From the NCBI GenBank assembly GCA_021818125.1, contig JAKAFG010000086.1, forward strand, positions 1 through 7,944: a stretch of 7,944 bases of DNA, given 5' to 3'. The translations under genes were made by a program, and so were the position numbers. The notes under the pieces were generated by a model. The model made no database searches. It saw nothing but the letters and a program-made list of their open reading frames with translations, and was not told where the DNA came from. This document shows positions 1-6,315 of the stretch, piece after piece. Numbering within the stretch: the stretch's first letter is position 1; each line of letters opens with the position of its first letter. Source of the stretch: Pseudomonadota bacterium (lineage in GTDB: Bacteria; Pseudomonadota; Gammaproteobacteria; Acidithiobacillales; Acidithiobacillaceae).

Positions 1-599
1 AGCGTTGCCTCCAGCAGGGTATCGGGTATCGCCGCGCAATTCACCGCAATAAAAGGCCCCCCTTGACGCTTGCTCTGCCGGTGCAGATAGCGGGCAAGTA
101 CTTCCTTGCCGACCCCGCTCTCGCCCGTCAGTAAGACCGTCGCATCGGTTACCGCTACTCGCCGCGCCATCTCCAAAGTGGTCTGCATCGCGGCGGATTC
201 CGCAATGGGACCACCCTCCGCCCGGCGCGCCGGGCGGGCATAGCGGCGGATTTTTTCCAACAGCACGTCCATGGTAAAAGGTTTAACGAGATAATCCACG
301 GCTCCGTTCTGTAACGCCCGTACCGCCTCGTTGATGGTGCCCCAAGCGGTCATCATCAGTACCGGCGGGCTTTCGAGACGGCCCTCCAGGGATTTGAGCA
401 GGACATAACCATCCATGGGGCGCATCTGGACGTCACTCAGAACCAGATCAAAGGACGTCGCTGCCAGGGCCGCCAGGGCTGCCGTGCCATCCGCTGCGCG
501 CTGCACCCGATAATCATGATCCTCCAGCCCCTCCTGGAGGGCTTCGGCAAGGTGATCATCGTCTTCTACCAGTAATATCTGAGGTCGGTAACGGCCCAT
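1..599 (-). CDS. fleR: FleR-type sigma-54 response regulator, partial (N-terminal 199 codons; 3' end outside window)
   Basis: This is a cytoplasmic two-component response regulator of the NtrC class. With sigma-54 it is expected to activate hook and basal-body genes once phosphorylated by FleS. Reading from the ATG at 599, residues 6-125 form a receiver domain: acidic pocket E12-D13-D14, phosphoacceptor D56 in LVLSDVQM, T84, and K106 in the VKPF motif. An AAA+ domain begins near residue 131, with Walker A GESGVGKE at 159-166, where the usual Thr is Val. The visible part ends in AIPDTLLEAT; the LEAT(L) stretch just before the missing GAFTGA region is as in Pseudomonas FleR, from memory. GAFTGA, Walker B and the helix-turn-helix lie beyond base 1, so truncation is by the window only. 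The start overlaps the fleS stop by one base (TGATG). A clear AGGAG at 608-612 lies eight bases upstream, which supports this start. Confidence 0.93.
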   Translation of the reverse strand, partial: MGRYRPQILLVEDDDHLAEALQEGLEDHDYRVQRAADGTAALAALAATSFDLVLSDVQMRPMDGYVLLKSLEGRLESPPVLMMTAWGTINEAVRALQNGAVDYLVKPFTMDVLLEKIRRYARPARRAEGGPIAESAAMQTTLEMARRVAVTDATVLLTGESGVGKEVLARYLHRQSKRQGGPFIAVNCAAIPDTLLEAT

Positions 600-1804
600 C
601 ACGTTTTCTCCTGCATCATCGCCCCACTGGGCAACGGTTGCGGCGACTGCCAAAGCGGCAGGCGCAACACAAAACGTGCCCCCCCGCTCGCGGCAGCCTC
701 AATCCCCACCGCCCCTCCCATGGCCACCACAAAATTGCGGGTGATGGCCAGACCAAGGCCGGTACCATCGCTGCGGCTGGTATAAAAAGGGGTAAACACT
801 TTCTCCCGGTCGGCCTCTGCAATACCTGGACCCGCATCGGCAATAGCCAGGACCAGATCACCCTCCCCGGTCAACTGCAAGCTGAGCAGCACGGTGCTTG
901 CCGGGGGGCTGTAGAACAACGCGTTATGCAGCAGATTGGCCAGCACGCTTACCCAGGCGGCCCGGCTTCCCGTCAAAAACCAGTCAGGTGACACTTGCGG
1001 CATTTGCAAAATGACATTTTTTTGACGGAAGAGCAGATCGAATTCCTGCCGTAACCCCCCCAGAATCTCCACCACCGCCACAGCGCCCTCTTCCTGTTCG
1101 GTGCCGCGCAAAAAACGCAGCATGGCATCAATAGTGGCCTCCAGGTGCTGCAGACGCTCCAGGGCACGCTGCTGCTGCTTGTGAAAACGCGCTTCGCCAC
1201 GGTCACAGGATAATTGCGACACCGACAGGAGCGTGGTGGCCAGCGGAGTACGCAGTTGATGCGCCAGGCCAGCCATGGTTTCCCCCATCGCCGCGAGGCG
1301 TTCGCGGCGTTGCGCCGCCTCCTCCCGTGCCCGTGCCACCGTCACATCCTGAAGCAGGATAATCTGTCCGCCATCCCCTGGTAACGCATTGACGGCCACC
1401 GTCACGCGCAAACCCGTCTCCCCAGCCCCCTGCAGTATCCACTCATTGGGGCCTGATTGCCGATGCAGCGTTTGTACCTCACGCCAATCGGCGCCACGCA
1501 GATCCGCTCCGAGAATCCGTCGCGCCTCGGGATTCATTTCCATAATGACGGACGCATGGTCCACCACCAACACCGCACCCGGCAGCAACTCCAGAAGCAT
1601 GGCCAGACGTTCGCGCATGCGCTCTTTCGCCTCCAGTTCCTGACGCAGGCGGGTATTCACCTCGGCCAGTTCCGCACTGAGGCGCTGCACTTCCATCTGG
1701 AGGGTGCCATAGGCTTCCGTTAAATCCTTGGACGCCTGATTAAAGAGCGAGAAGGCTTCCATAAGGCTGGCGGCATCCGGGACATGCTTATCGCCCGACG
1801 CCAT
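599..1804 (-). CDS. fleS: FleS-type PAS sensor histidine kinase
   Basis: This is a soluble sensor kinase of 401 residues that should autophosphorylate and pass phosphate to the FleR product encoded directly downstream. No membrane segment or signal peptide is visible, which fits cytosolic FleS. A predicted coiled coil covers about residues 25-72, and a PAS domain about 68-160 (LLPGAVLVVD through ILLQDVT). The dimerisation and phosphotransfer helix carries H182 in GLAHQLRTPLA, very like FleS. The ATP-binding domain has an N box (N290, N294), a G1 box DAGPGIA at 323-329 and a G2 box GTGLGLAI at 347-354. The ATG at 1804 overlaps the fleQ stop by one base (TGATG), and a GGGAG sits at 1816-1820, rather far at 11 bases. 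The coding strand holds one A7 and two G7 runs. The ligand sensed by the PAS domain cannot be read from the sequence. Confidence 0.93.
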   Translation of the reverse strand: MASGDKHVPDAASLMEAFSLFNQASKDLTEAYGTLQMEVQRLSAELAEVNTRLRQELEAKERMRERLAMLLELLPGAVLVVDHASVIMEMNPEARRILGADLRGADWREVQTLHRQSGPNEWILQGAGETGLRVTVAVNALPGDGGQIILLQDVTVARAREEAAQRRERLAAMGETMAGLAHQLRTPLATTLLSVSQLSCDRGEARFHKQQQRALERLQHLEATIDAMLRFLRGTEQEEGAVAVVEILGGLRQEFDLLFRQKNVILQMPQVSPDWFLTGSRAAWVSVLANLLHNALFYSPPASTVLLSLQLTGEGDLVLAIADAGPGIAEADREKVFTPFYTSRSDGTGLGLAITRNFVVAMGGAVGIEAAASGGARFVLRLPLWQSPQPLPSGAMMQEKT

Positions 1805-2889
1805 CAGCTACTACACTCCCGCGGACTGGCCAAGGCGTATTTCTTGAGTTTCTCCACCAGCGTCGTGCGGCGCAGCCCGAGACGCTGAGCAGCATGCGCC
1901 ACCACCTGATCGCAGGCAGCCATGGCCTGGAGCAGCAGGTCTTTTTCGATACCCTCCAGATGCTGTTTGAGGTCAAAGGGTCCCTCAGGCAAAAAGGTCA
2001 CGGGCTCGGACCAGATGGCGGCAAGGCTTTGCCGCTCTTCCTCCGCACTTTCTGCCACCGAAGCACGAAAGCGCGCAGGCAGATCAGCAACATCTAGCTG
2101 TTCTCCGCCATGAAGAATCGTCAGCCGCTCCGCGAGATTCTGCAATTCGCGTACATTACCCGGCCAGGGATAGGCATCGAGCGCAGCCATGCTGCGCTCT
2201 GACAGCATTACGGGACTATAGCCGCATTCTTCCAGACGCTGCAAAAAATGATGAAACAACAGACGAACATCACCGCCGCGATCGCGCAACGGCGGTATTT
2301 CAACCGGGAATACATTGAGCCGATAGTAGAGATCTTCCCGAAAGGAACCATCGCGAATCCGCTCTTCCAGATTACGGTGGGTCGCTGCCAGCACCCGTAC
2401 GTTGGCCGGAAAGCTCTGCGTACCACCCACCCGCTCAAACCGCCGTTCTTGCAGGACCCGCAGCAACTTCACCTGCATCTGCGGACTCATCTCGCCGATC
2501 TCATCCAAAAAAATGGTGCCACCTTGGGCCAATTCAAAGCGTCCCTTACGGGTCGCCAACGCCCCCGTAAAAGCGCCCTTCTCATGGCCGAAGAGCTCAC
2601 TTTCCATCAACTCCTCAGGGATGGCACCGCAGTTAATAGCCACAAAAGGCCCGTCGTGCCGCGCAGAGTGCCGATGTAGACACTGAGCGATGACCTCTTT
2701 ACCAGTCCCTGATTCGCCGAGGATCAGGACCGTACTGTCGGTGTGCGCCACCTTTCCCAGCATGGCGGTGATACGCCGCAAGACCGGGCTGTTGCCAATC
2801 AATCCGCAACTCTGCCGGGACAGACTGCGTCTGTCTGTTTCGGGCATGACATTTTGTATTTTTTCACTGCACATGAAGTGGCCTGTCAT
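1804..2889 (-). CDS. fleQ: FleQ-like sigma-54 activator lacking the N-terminal receiver-like domain
   Basis: This is an enhancer-binding protein that remodels sigma-54 RNA polymerase, presumably the master activator of the flagellar cascade. It has 361 residues against about 490 in P. aeruginosa FleQ. Only about 30 residues precede the AAA+ domain, so the usual N-terminal receiver-like domain is missing. The upstream gene overlaps the start, leaving no room for it. AAA+ landmarks are complete: Walker A GESGTGKE at 58-65, the sigma-54 contact GAFTGA at 105-110, Walker B GGTIFLDE at 123-130, arginines R184 and R190 in FREDLYYRL, and sensor II WPGNVREL at 242-249. The C-terminal Fis-type helix-turn-helix (about 322-352) contains VVAHAAQRLGLRRTTLVEK, closely matching FleQ. 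Most cyclic di-GMP contact residues known from FleQ are replaced (see findings). The ATG forms an ATGA overlap with the preceding stop and has no good Shine-Dalgarno; M6 and M15 are possible alternative starts. Confidence 0.88.
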   Translation of the reverse strand: MTGHFMCSEKIQNVMPETDRRSLSRQSCGLIGNSPVLRRITAMLGKVAHTDSTVLILGESGTGKEVIAQCLHRHSARHDGPFVAINCGAIPEELMESELFGHEKGAFTGALATRKGRFELAQGGTIFLDEIGEMSPQMQVKLLRVLQERRFERVGGTQSFPANVRVLAATHRNLEERIRDGSFREDLYYRLNVFPVEIPPLRDRGGDVRLLFHHFLQRLEECGYSPVMLSERSMAALDAYPWPGNVRELQNLAERLTILHGGEQLDVADLPARFRASVAESAEEERQSLAAIWSEPVTFLPEGPFDLKQHLEGIEKDLLLQAMAACDQVVAHAAQRLGLRRTTLVEKLKKYALASPRECSS

Positions 2890-3449
2890 ACATCTGGTGG
2901 ATGGTGCTGATCCTTACTGCGCGCTACCGCACGCCGATGATGACGGAATATTAGCCGATCCAGTGATTCTTGCACACGGCTATCCAGATGAAAGTGCAGA
3001 TGACAGCGGGTGCCCCCACCTGAAGCGCCGCCGGAAGGACCGGACAGGGGTTGCATAGAACCGGGAAGCAGCAGGGGCATGGCGATGCGCGGGCGCAAAA
3101 AAAGCGCTATGCAGGTTTCATTATCTGCACCCGCAAATAGGACAGGATCGGGGCAATCCCAGTAGAGGTCCTCGGAGCCCAGGATACAAGGGTAACTCGG
3201 CGGCGTCGGCCCCAGCCCCTTGACGCCCGCGCTGACCAGCAACAACAAGAGGTCGACCTTCGTCTCCAGATTGCTGAGCCCTTCATGGCCCTCCTCATCA
3301 TTGGTGACGATGTGCTCATCCATGACCAGCAACGCGCGCAACAAGGCGAGATTGTCTGCCATCAGGGCATTACGGGTGCCCGCATCGTTGGGCCATTCAC
3401 CCAAGGCCAGGGGCAAATGGCCCTGCAGCACTACAGCATGTTCGGTCAT
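2886..3449 (-). CDS. Atypical PilZ-domain protein (tPilZ family), flagellar neighbour
   Basis: This is probably a cytoplasmic member of the atypical, tetramer-forming PilZ family known from Xanthomonas flagellar clusters, where it also lies near fliS and fleQ. From the preferred start the protein has 187 residues. Two leucine-rich helices (about 26-46 and 59-76, NLALLRALL and ETKVDLLLLLV) resemble the heptad helices of that family. A beta-rich part follows (about 85-160), and it ends in a basic helix with LIFRHHRRAVA (about 166-176), a very family-like ending. The canonical RxxxR and (D/N)xSxxG cyclic di-GMP motifs are not visible. A Gly/Ser loop lies near 135-146. I chose the ATG at 3449 because GGGAGGG lies just upstream. 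An in-frame ATG at 3476 would add nine residues but has no Shine-Dalgarno. The gene occupies the place of fliT in enteric fliDST operons, though it shows no likeness to FliT. Family assignment is from remembered patterns; exact function is unknown. Confidence 0.78.
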   Translation of the reverse strand: MTEHAVVLQGHLPLALGEWPNDAGTRNALMADNLALLRALLVMDEHIVTNDEEGHEGLSNLETKVDLLLLLVSAGVKGLGPTPPSYPCILGSEDLYWDCPDPVLFAGADNETCIALFLRPRIAMPLLLPGSMQPLSGPSGGASGGGTRCHLHFHLDSRVQESLDRLIFRHHRRAVARSKDQHHPPDV

Positions 3450-3452
3450 TAT

Positions 3453-3471
3453 CCCTCCCGAGGCGGGAAGG
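3453..3471 (-). promoter_or_regulatory. RNA hairpin covering the ribosome binding site of the PilZ-like gene
   Basis: On the minus strand, CCUUCCCG pairs with CGGGAGGG around a CCU loop. This gives eight base pairs including one G-U wobble. The right arm is the GGGAGGG ribosome binding site, and the ATG at 3449 follows three bases later. The fliS stop codon at 3480-3482 lies nine bases before the hairpin, so ribosomes finishing fliS could open it. No U run follows, so it is not a terminator. The structure is seen in the sequence; its regulatory role is inferred. Confidence 0.55.
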
Positions 3472-3479
3472 ACCATGCG

Positions 3480-3857
3480 TCAGGCGCGCTCCAGCAATCC
3501 TCGCCAGGCGTCGCGCAAATCCTCCACCACCGGACGGCAGGCATCCAATGCCTGCAGATCATCAAAAATATTGGCTTGTGCCAACTGATTTAACAGGAAA
3601 CGGTAAAGGCTGTCGAGGTTTTGCGCAATTTCGCCGCCGTTCTCGAAATCGATGCTGGCAAGCAGGTGGGCGGTGAGCTGATAGGCCTTGTCCATGGATT
3701 GCGCTTTGGTCGCCAGGTCACCCTGCTCAATAGCCAGCCGCGCCCGCCGCAGGTATTCGAGAATACCGTCAAGGCCGAGCAGGACCAGCCGATCGCTGGA
3801 CAAACCCTGATTTCCCACCTGTCGATAGGCCTGCATAGCCGCTGTCGCTACACTCAT
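3480..3857 (-). CDS. fliS: Flagellar export chaperone FliS
   Basis: FliS is a small cytoplasmic four-helix chaperone that binds the C-terminal segment of flagellin, keeps it unpolymerised and brings it to the export gate. The 125-residue length is normal. The family pattern is clear from end to end: AYRQVG near residues 10-15, RLVLLGLDGILEYL at about 23-36, a central helix with LASIDFENGGEIAQNLDSLY at about 66-85, then LNQLAQANIFDD and a closing EDLRDAWRGLL. The protein is normally charged (about 29 Asp, Glu, Lys and Arg of 125), unlike its client FliC. It starts 18 bases after the fliD stop, with GAGGAG nine bases before the ATG, and is followed by the PilZ-like gene after 30 bases. It should be co-transcribed with fliD. 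Confidence 0.95.
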   Translation of the reverse strand: MSVATAAMQAYRQVGNQGLSSDRLVLLGLDGILEYLRRARLAIEQGDLATKAQSMDKAYQLTAHLLASIDFENGGEIAQNLDSLYRFLLNQLAQANIFDDLQALDACRPVVEDLRDAWRGLLERA

Positions 3858-3875
3858 GATGTGATTCTCCTCGAA

Positions 3876-5807
3876 TTAACCACTGGTAGGGCTGGAGCTC
3901 GAACCAGTGGAGTAAAAGGCATTGAGATACTGGCCAATGGACTGCAACTGCGAAAGCTGCGACTGCATCGCGGCAAACTGCTGGGTCAGCAGGGAGGTCT
4001 GATTCGATGCCGATTGTTGCAGCGTCGTGATTTGCGCGCTGAGGCCATTGATGGAGGAGGCGATACCGTTCTGCGCCGCCGCCACAAAACCGTTTTGGCT
4101 GTTGAGCGCTTGGGTCAGCAGGCTGTTCATCTGCTGATAGAGGCCCTGGCTCACGGTCACCGTACCCAGATTGCCGGTCGTCGATCCCATCACCTGCAAC
4201 TGCAGCCCCAAGGCGTTTCCGGGGCCAGTCACCGTCAGATTCTGACCGACACCACTGGTGGTCTCGGCATTGACCGTACCCACCACATCCGTCCCGGAGG
4301 CCGCCAGACTGCTGGTACCGATGCCCGTCCCGCTGGCCCCCGCCGCCACGTTGGAGACCACGCTGAAACTCTGCGCGCTGCCGTAGGCGTTGGACTGAAT
4401 CTCCAGATAGCCATTCTGGTTACTGGCGGTGAGTCCGGTGACCCCGGATTGCTGCAACGTGTCATTGATGGTGTTGACGATAGTGGCGAGACTGCTTCCG
4501 GAAGCCAGCGACACCACCACCGAACTGGAGCCGGAGCTAATGGTCAGGCTCTCATTCTGGGCGATACCGCTCGTTGGTACCGCAGCGCTACCCGACACCG
4601 TGGCTTGGGTCGCCGCCTGACTGACGTTGAGGGCGTAGGTGCCCGCCTGCGTACTGCTACCGGCGCCGACATACTGCACGTTGGCATTGCTGGTGCTGCC
4701 CACCTGCCCGAATAGGCCGGCGACACTGTTGAAATCGCTGTTGAGCGCGGTGCTGAGGGTACTGGTGTTGAGACTGATGGTACCGCTGCTGGTCAGGCCA
4801 AGCCCGACGCTCCCCAGGGAGTTATAAGCGCTGCCGGAGGCCACCCCGACCCCCTGCCCCGAGATCAGGTTCAGTAGCTGGGTGCGCAAGCCCTGCACCG
4901 AGGCATCGCCGAGCAGCGGCCCGCCGGAACCGGCTTGCGCGTTGTAAGCCGTAAGCTGATTGATGGTGCCCATGGTCTGGTTAAAGGCGGTGGTGAAACT
5001 TTGTACCGCGCCGACGAAAGCGGAATTGCTGGCGCTGACCTGCAGCGTGGTTGAACCGCTGGCCTGCAACAGGTTCAGGGAAACCCCCGGAATGGCGCCA
5101 GAGATGGTATTGCTGGCGCTGGTCACCGCCAGCCCGTTGATGCTCACCCCGGCATTCTGCGCCGCCTGGCTGAGGGTCATACCCGAACTGCCCGAACTAT
5201 AACTGAGATTCGCCAGGCTACCCGTCGCCCCGCTGGTGGTGACACTGAAGGCGCTGCTGGCCCCGGTGCCGGTCCCGGTAAGGGTCAGTCGATAGCCGGT
5301 GCCATCATAGACCACCGCCGCGTTGACACCGGCATTGGCCGTGTTGATAGCGCTAGCGATACCATCCAGCGTGTTATTGCTGGAGCCGATGGCCACATTC
5401 GTTACCGCCCCACTGCCCACCTGTATCTGCAGGGTCCCGGTACCCACAGCGCCGCTGCTGGCGCTACTGAAATCCTGGGAATAGATGCTCTGTGACTGCG
5501 CCAGCACTATATTGCTGAGGCTATAACTGCCCGTAGCGGCATTAGCGCTCACTGTGGCCGTTGCGGCATTATTATTGGAAAGGCTGACACTACGGTTATT
5601 GACGCTACTGAGGTTTTGCAAACTGCTCATGGAAGACTGCAGACTGGACAAACTGCTCTGCAACGTACCCCAAGCGCTCAGCGTCGTCTGATAGGATTGC
5701 TGCTGACTCTCCAGCACCATAATCGGTTGCTGATAAGCCGCGCTGAGGTTGCTGATAAGTTGCTGGACGTTAATCCCACTAACCAGACCTGACAATGACA
5801 CTGACAT
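3876..5807 (-). CDS. fliD: Flagellar filament cap protein FliD (hook-associated protein 2), long form, lysine-free
   Basis: FliD forms the cap at the filament tip and guides folding of exported flagellin. It has 643 residues, longer than the roughly 450-480 of short-form FliD. The N-terminal FliD domain begins SLSGLVSGINVQQLISNL, followed by a helical part to about residue 68. A first hook-IN-like module covers about 93-190 (TLDGIASAIN then GYRLTL). Residues 296-370 (GPLLGDASVQGLRTQL) begin the C-terminal domain. A second hook-IN-like module at about 377-525 (LATIVNTINDT then GYLEIQS) interrupts it. The C-terminal helices (555-633) end in LLTQQFAAMQSQLSQL and QYLNAFY, as in FliD. I count no Lys and no His, three Arg, seven Asp and four Glu. 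GAGGAG lies eight bases before the ATG. The flaG stop is 30 bases upstream, which suggests one transcript. Confidence 0.95.
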   Translation of the reverse strand: MSVSLSGLVSGINVQQLISNLSAAYQQPIMVLESQQQSYQTTLSAWGTLQSSLSSLQSSMSSLQNLSSVNNRSVSLSNNNAATATVSANAATGSYSLSNIVLAQSQSIYSQDFSSASSGAVGTGTLQIQVGSGAVTNVAIGSSNNTLDGIASAINTANAGVNAAVVYDGTGYRLTLTGTGTGASSAFSVTTSGATGSLANLSYSSGSSGMTLSQAAQNAGVSINGLAVTSASNTISGAIPGVSLNLLQASGSTTLQVSASNSAFVGAVQSFTTAFNQTMGTINQLTAYNAQAGSGGPLLGDASVQGLRTQLLNLISGQGVGVASGSAYNSLGSVGLGLTSSGTISLNTSTLSTALNSDFNSVAGLFGQVGSTSNANVQYVGAGSSTQAGTYALNVSQAATQATVSGSAAVPTSGIAQNESLTISSGSSSVVVSLASGSSLATIVNTINDTLQQSGVTGLTASNQNGYLEIQSNAYGSAQSFSVVSNVAAGASGTGIGTSSLAASGTDVVGTVNAETTSGVGQNLTVTGPGNALGLQLQVMGSTTGNLGTVTVSQGLYQQMNSLLTQALNSQNGFVAAAQNGIASSINGLSAQITTLQQSASNQTSLLTQQFAAMQSQLSQLQSIGQYLNAFYSTGSSSSPTSG

Positions 5808-5837
5808 GATCGTTGCTCCTCGCCCGCTCTCATTCGC

Positions 5838-6245
5838 TCAGGCCTTTTCACTCATCAAACTACCCGGTGGTATGGTACCCCCCGCTGCTGCGCTCTTTAA
5901 TATTTGCTGCACGGGCACGTAGTATTTAAAAAATATTTGCTTGGTCGCTTTATCACTGAGCATGATCAACACCTGACCGGGGTGATTACCATTCGGATCA
6001 AGACCCGCTTCCAAGGTTATCGAAGAACTTTCCGGTATTTTTTGTTGCAACTTTTTAACCGCGACATTCAATTGTTCTGATGTGATTTTCAGGATCGATG
6101 TTGTGGATGCCTGACCTTCTGGTGGCCTAGCCGCTGTGGTCAAACTCGCGTTTTCTTGCGATCCTCCCGCAGCAATCGCGACGCCGTTTCCAGACCCCGT
6201 CTGCAGATTAGGTGCATTACCATTACGGATAAGCGTTGCATCCAT
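5838..6245 (-). CDS. flaG: FlaG family protein
   Basis: This is a small protein of 135 residues between flagellin and the cap gene, where flaG lies in many polar-flagellum clusters; in Vibrio and Pseudomonas relatives it affects filament length. The first 50 residues are Gly/Asn/Ser-rich and probably disordered. The FlaG-like core is about 56-118: an amphipathic helix LNVAVKKLQQKI, then strands ITLEAGLDPNG and GQVLIMLSDKATKQIFFKYY, then VPVQQIL. This resembles the family pattern of a conserved strand pair followed by a proline and a helix. The usual IRQIPPEE stretch is altered to KYYVPVQQ, so the match is moderate. It is ordinarily charged (nine Lys), unlike FliC and FliD on either side, which suggests it stays in the cytoplasm. 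The GGAGG six bases before the ATG is a strong ribosome binding site. A hairpin upstream may limit read-through from fliC. Confidence 0.82.
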   Translation of the reverse strand: MDATLIRNGNAPNLQTGSGNGVAIAAGGSQENASLTTAARPPEGQASTTSILKITSEQLNVAVKKLQQKIPESSSITLEAGLDPNGNHPGQVLIMLSDKATKQIFFKYYVPVQQILKSAAAGGTIPPGSLMSEKA

Positions 6246-6270
6246 GAGACACCTCCGCCGAGCGAAAACC

Positions 6271-6292
6271 CCTCCCGGCGCTTGCCGGGAGG
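6271..6292 (-). terminator. Hairpin with short U run between fliC and flaG (likely leaky terminator or 3' stabiliser)
   Basis: On the minus strand CCTCCCGGC and GCCGGGAGG form a perfect nine-pair, GC-rich stem with an AAGC loop, 23 bases after the fliC stop. It is followed by GGTTTT, a U run that is short and offset by two Gs. The flaG ribosome binding site follows soon after. The shape suggests an incomplete intrinsic terminator or a hairpin protecting the fliC mRNA 3' end. Either would give much flagellin and less FlaG, FliD and FliS. Confidence 0.65.
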
Positions 6293-6315
6293 AAAATCAC
6301 CAAGCCCTTTAACTT

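Noticed and set aside
3450..3476. Upstream in-frame ATG at 3476 as the start of the PilZ-like gene
   Set aside because: It has no Shine-Dalgarno, and the added nine residues precede the point where family members begin. It remains possible by reinitiation after the fliS stop five bases... earlier, so it is noted in the gene entry and hairpin finding.
2886..3476. FliT chaperone in the gene after fliS, as in enteric fliDST
   Set aside because: The protein is too long for FliT and shows atypical PilZ-like helices and the LIFRHHRRAVA ending instead.
3621..4715. Long open reading frame of 364 codons on the plus strand, overlapping fliS and antisense to fliD
   Set aside because: Its product is Arg/His/Gly-rich with no recognisable domain. 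It lies opposite well-supported fliD and fliS. The length is explained by the codon composition of the Ser/Gly/Thr-rich FliD frame.
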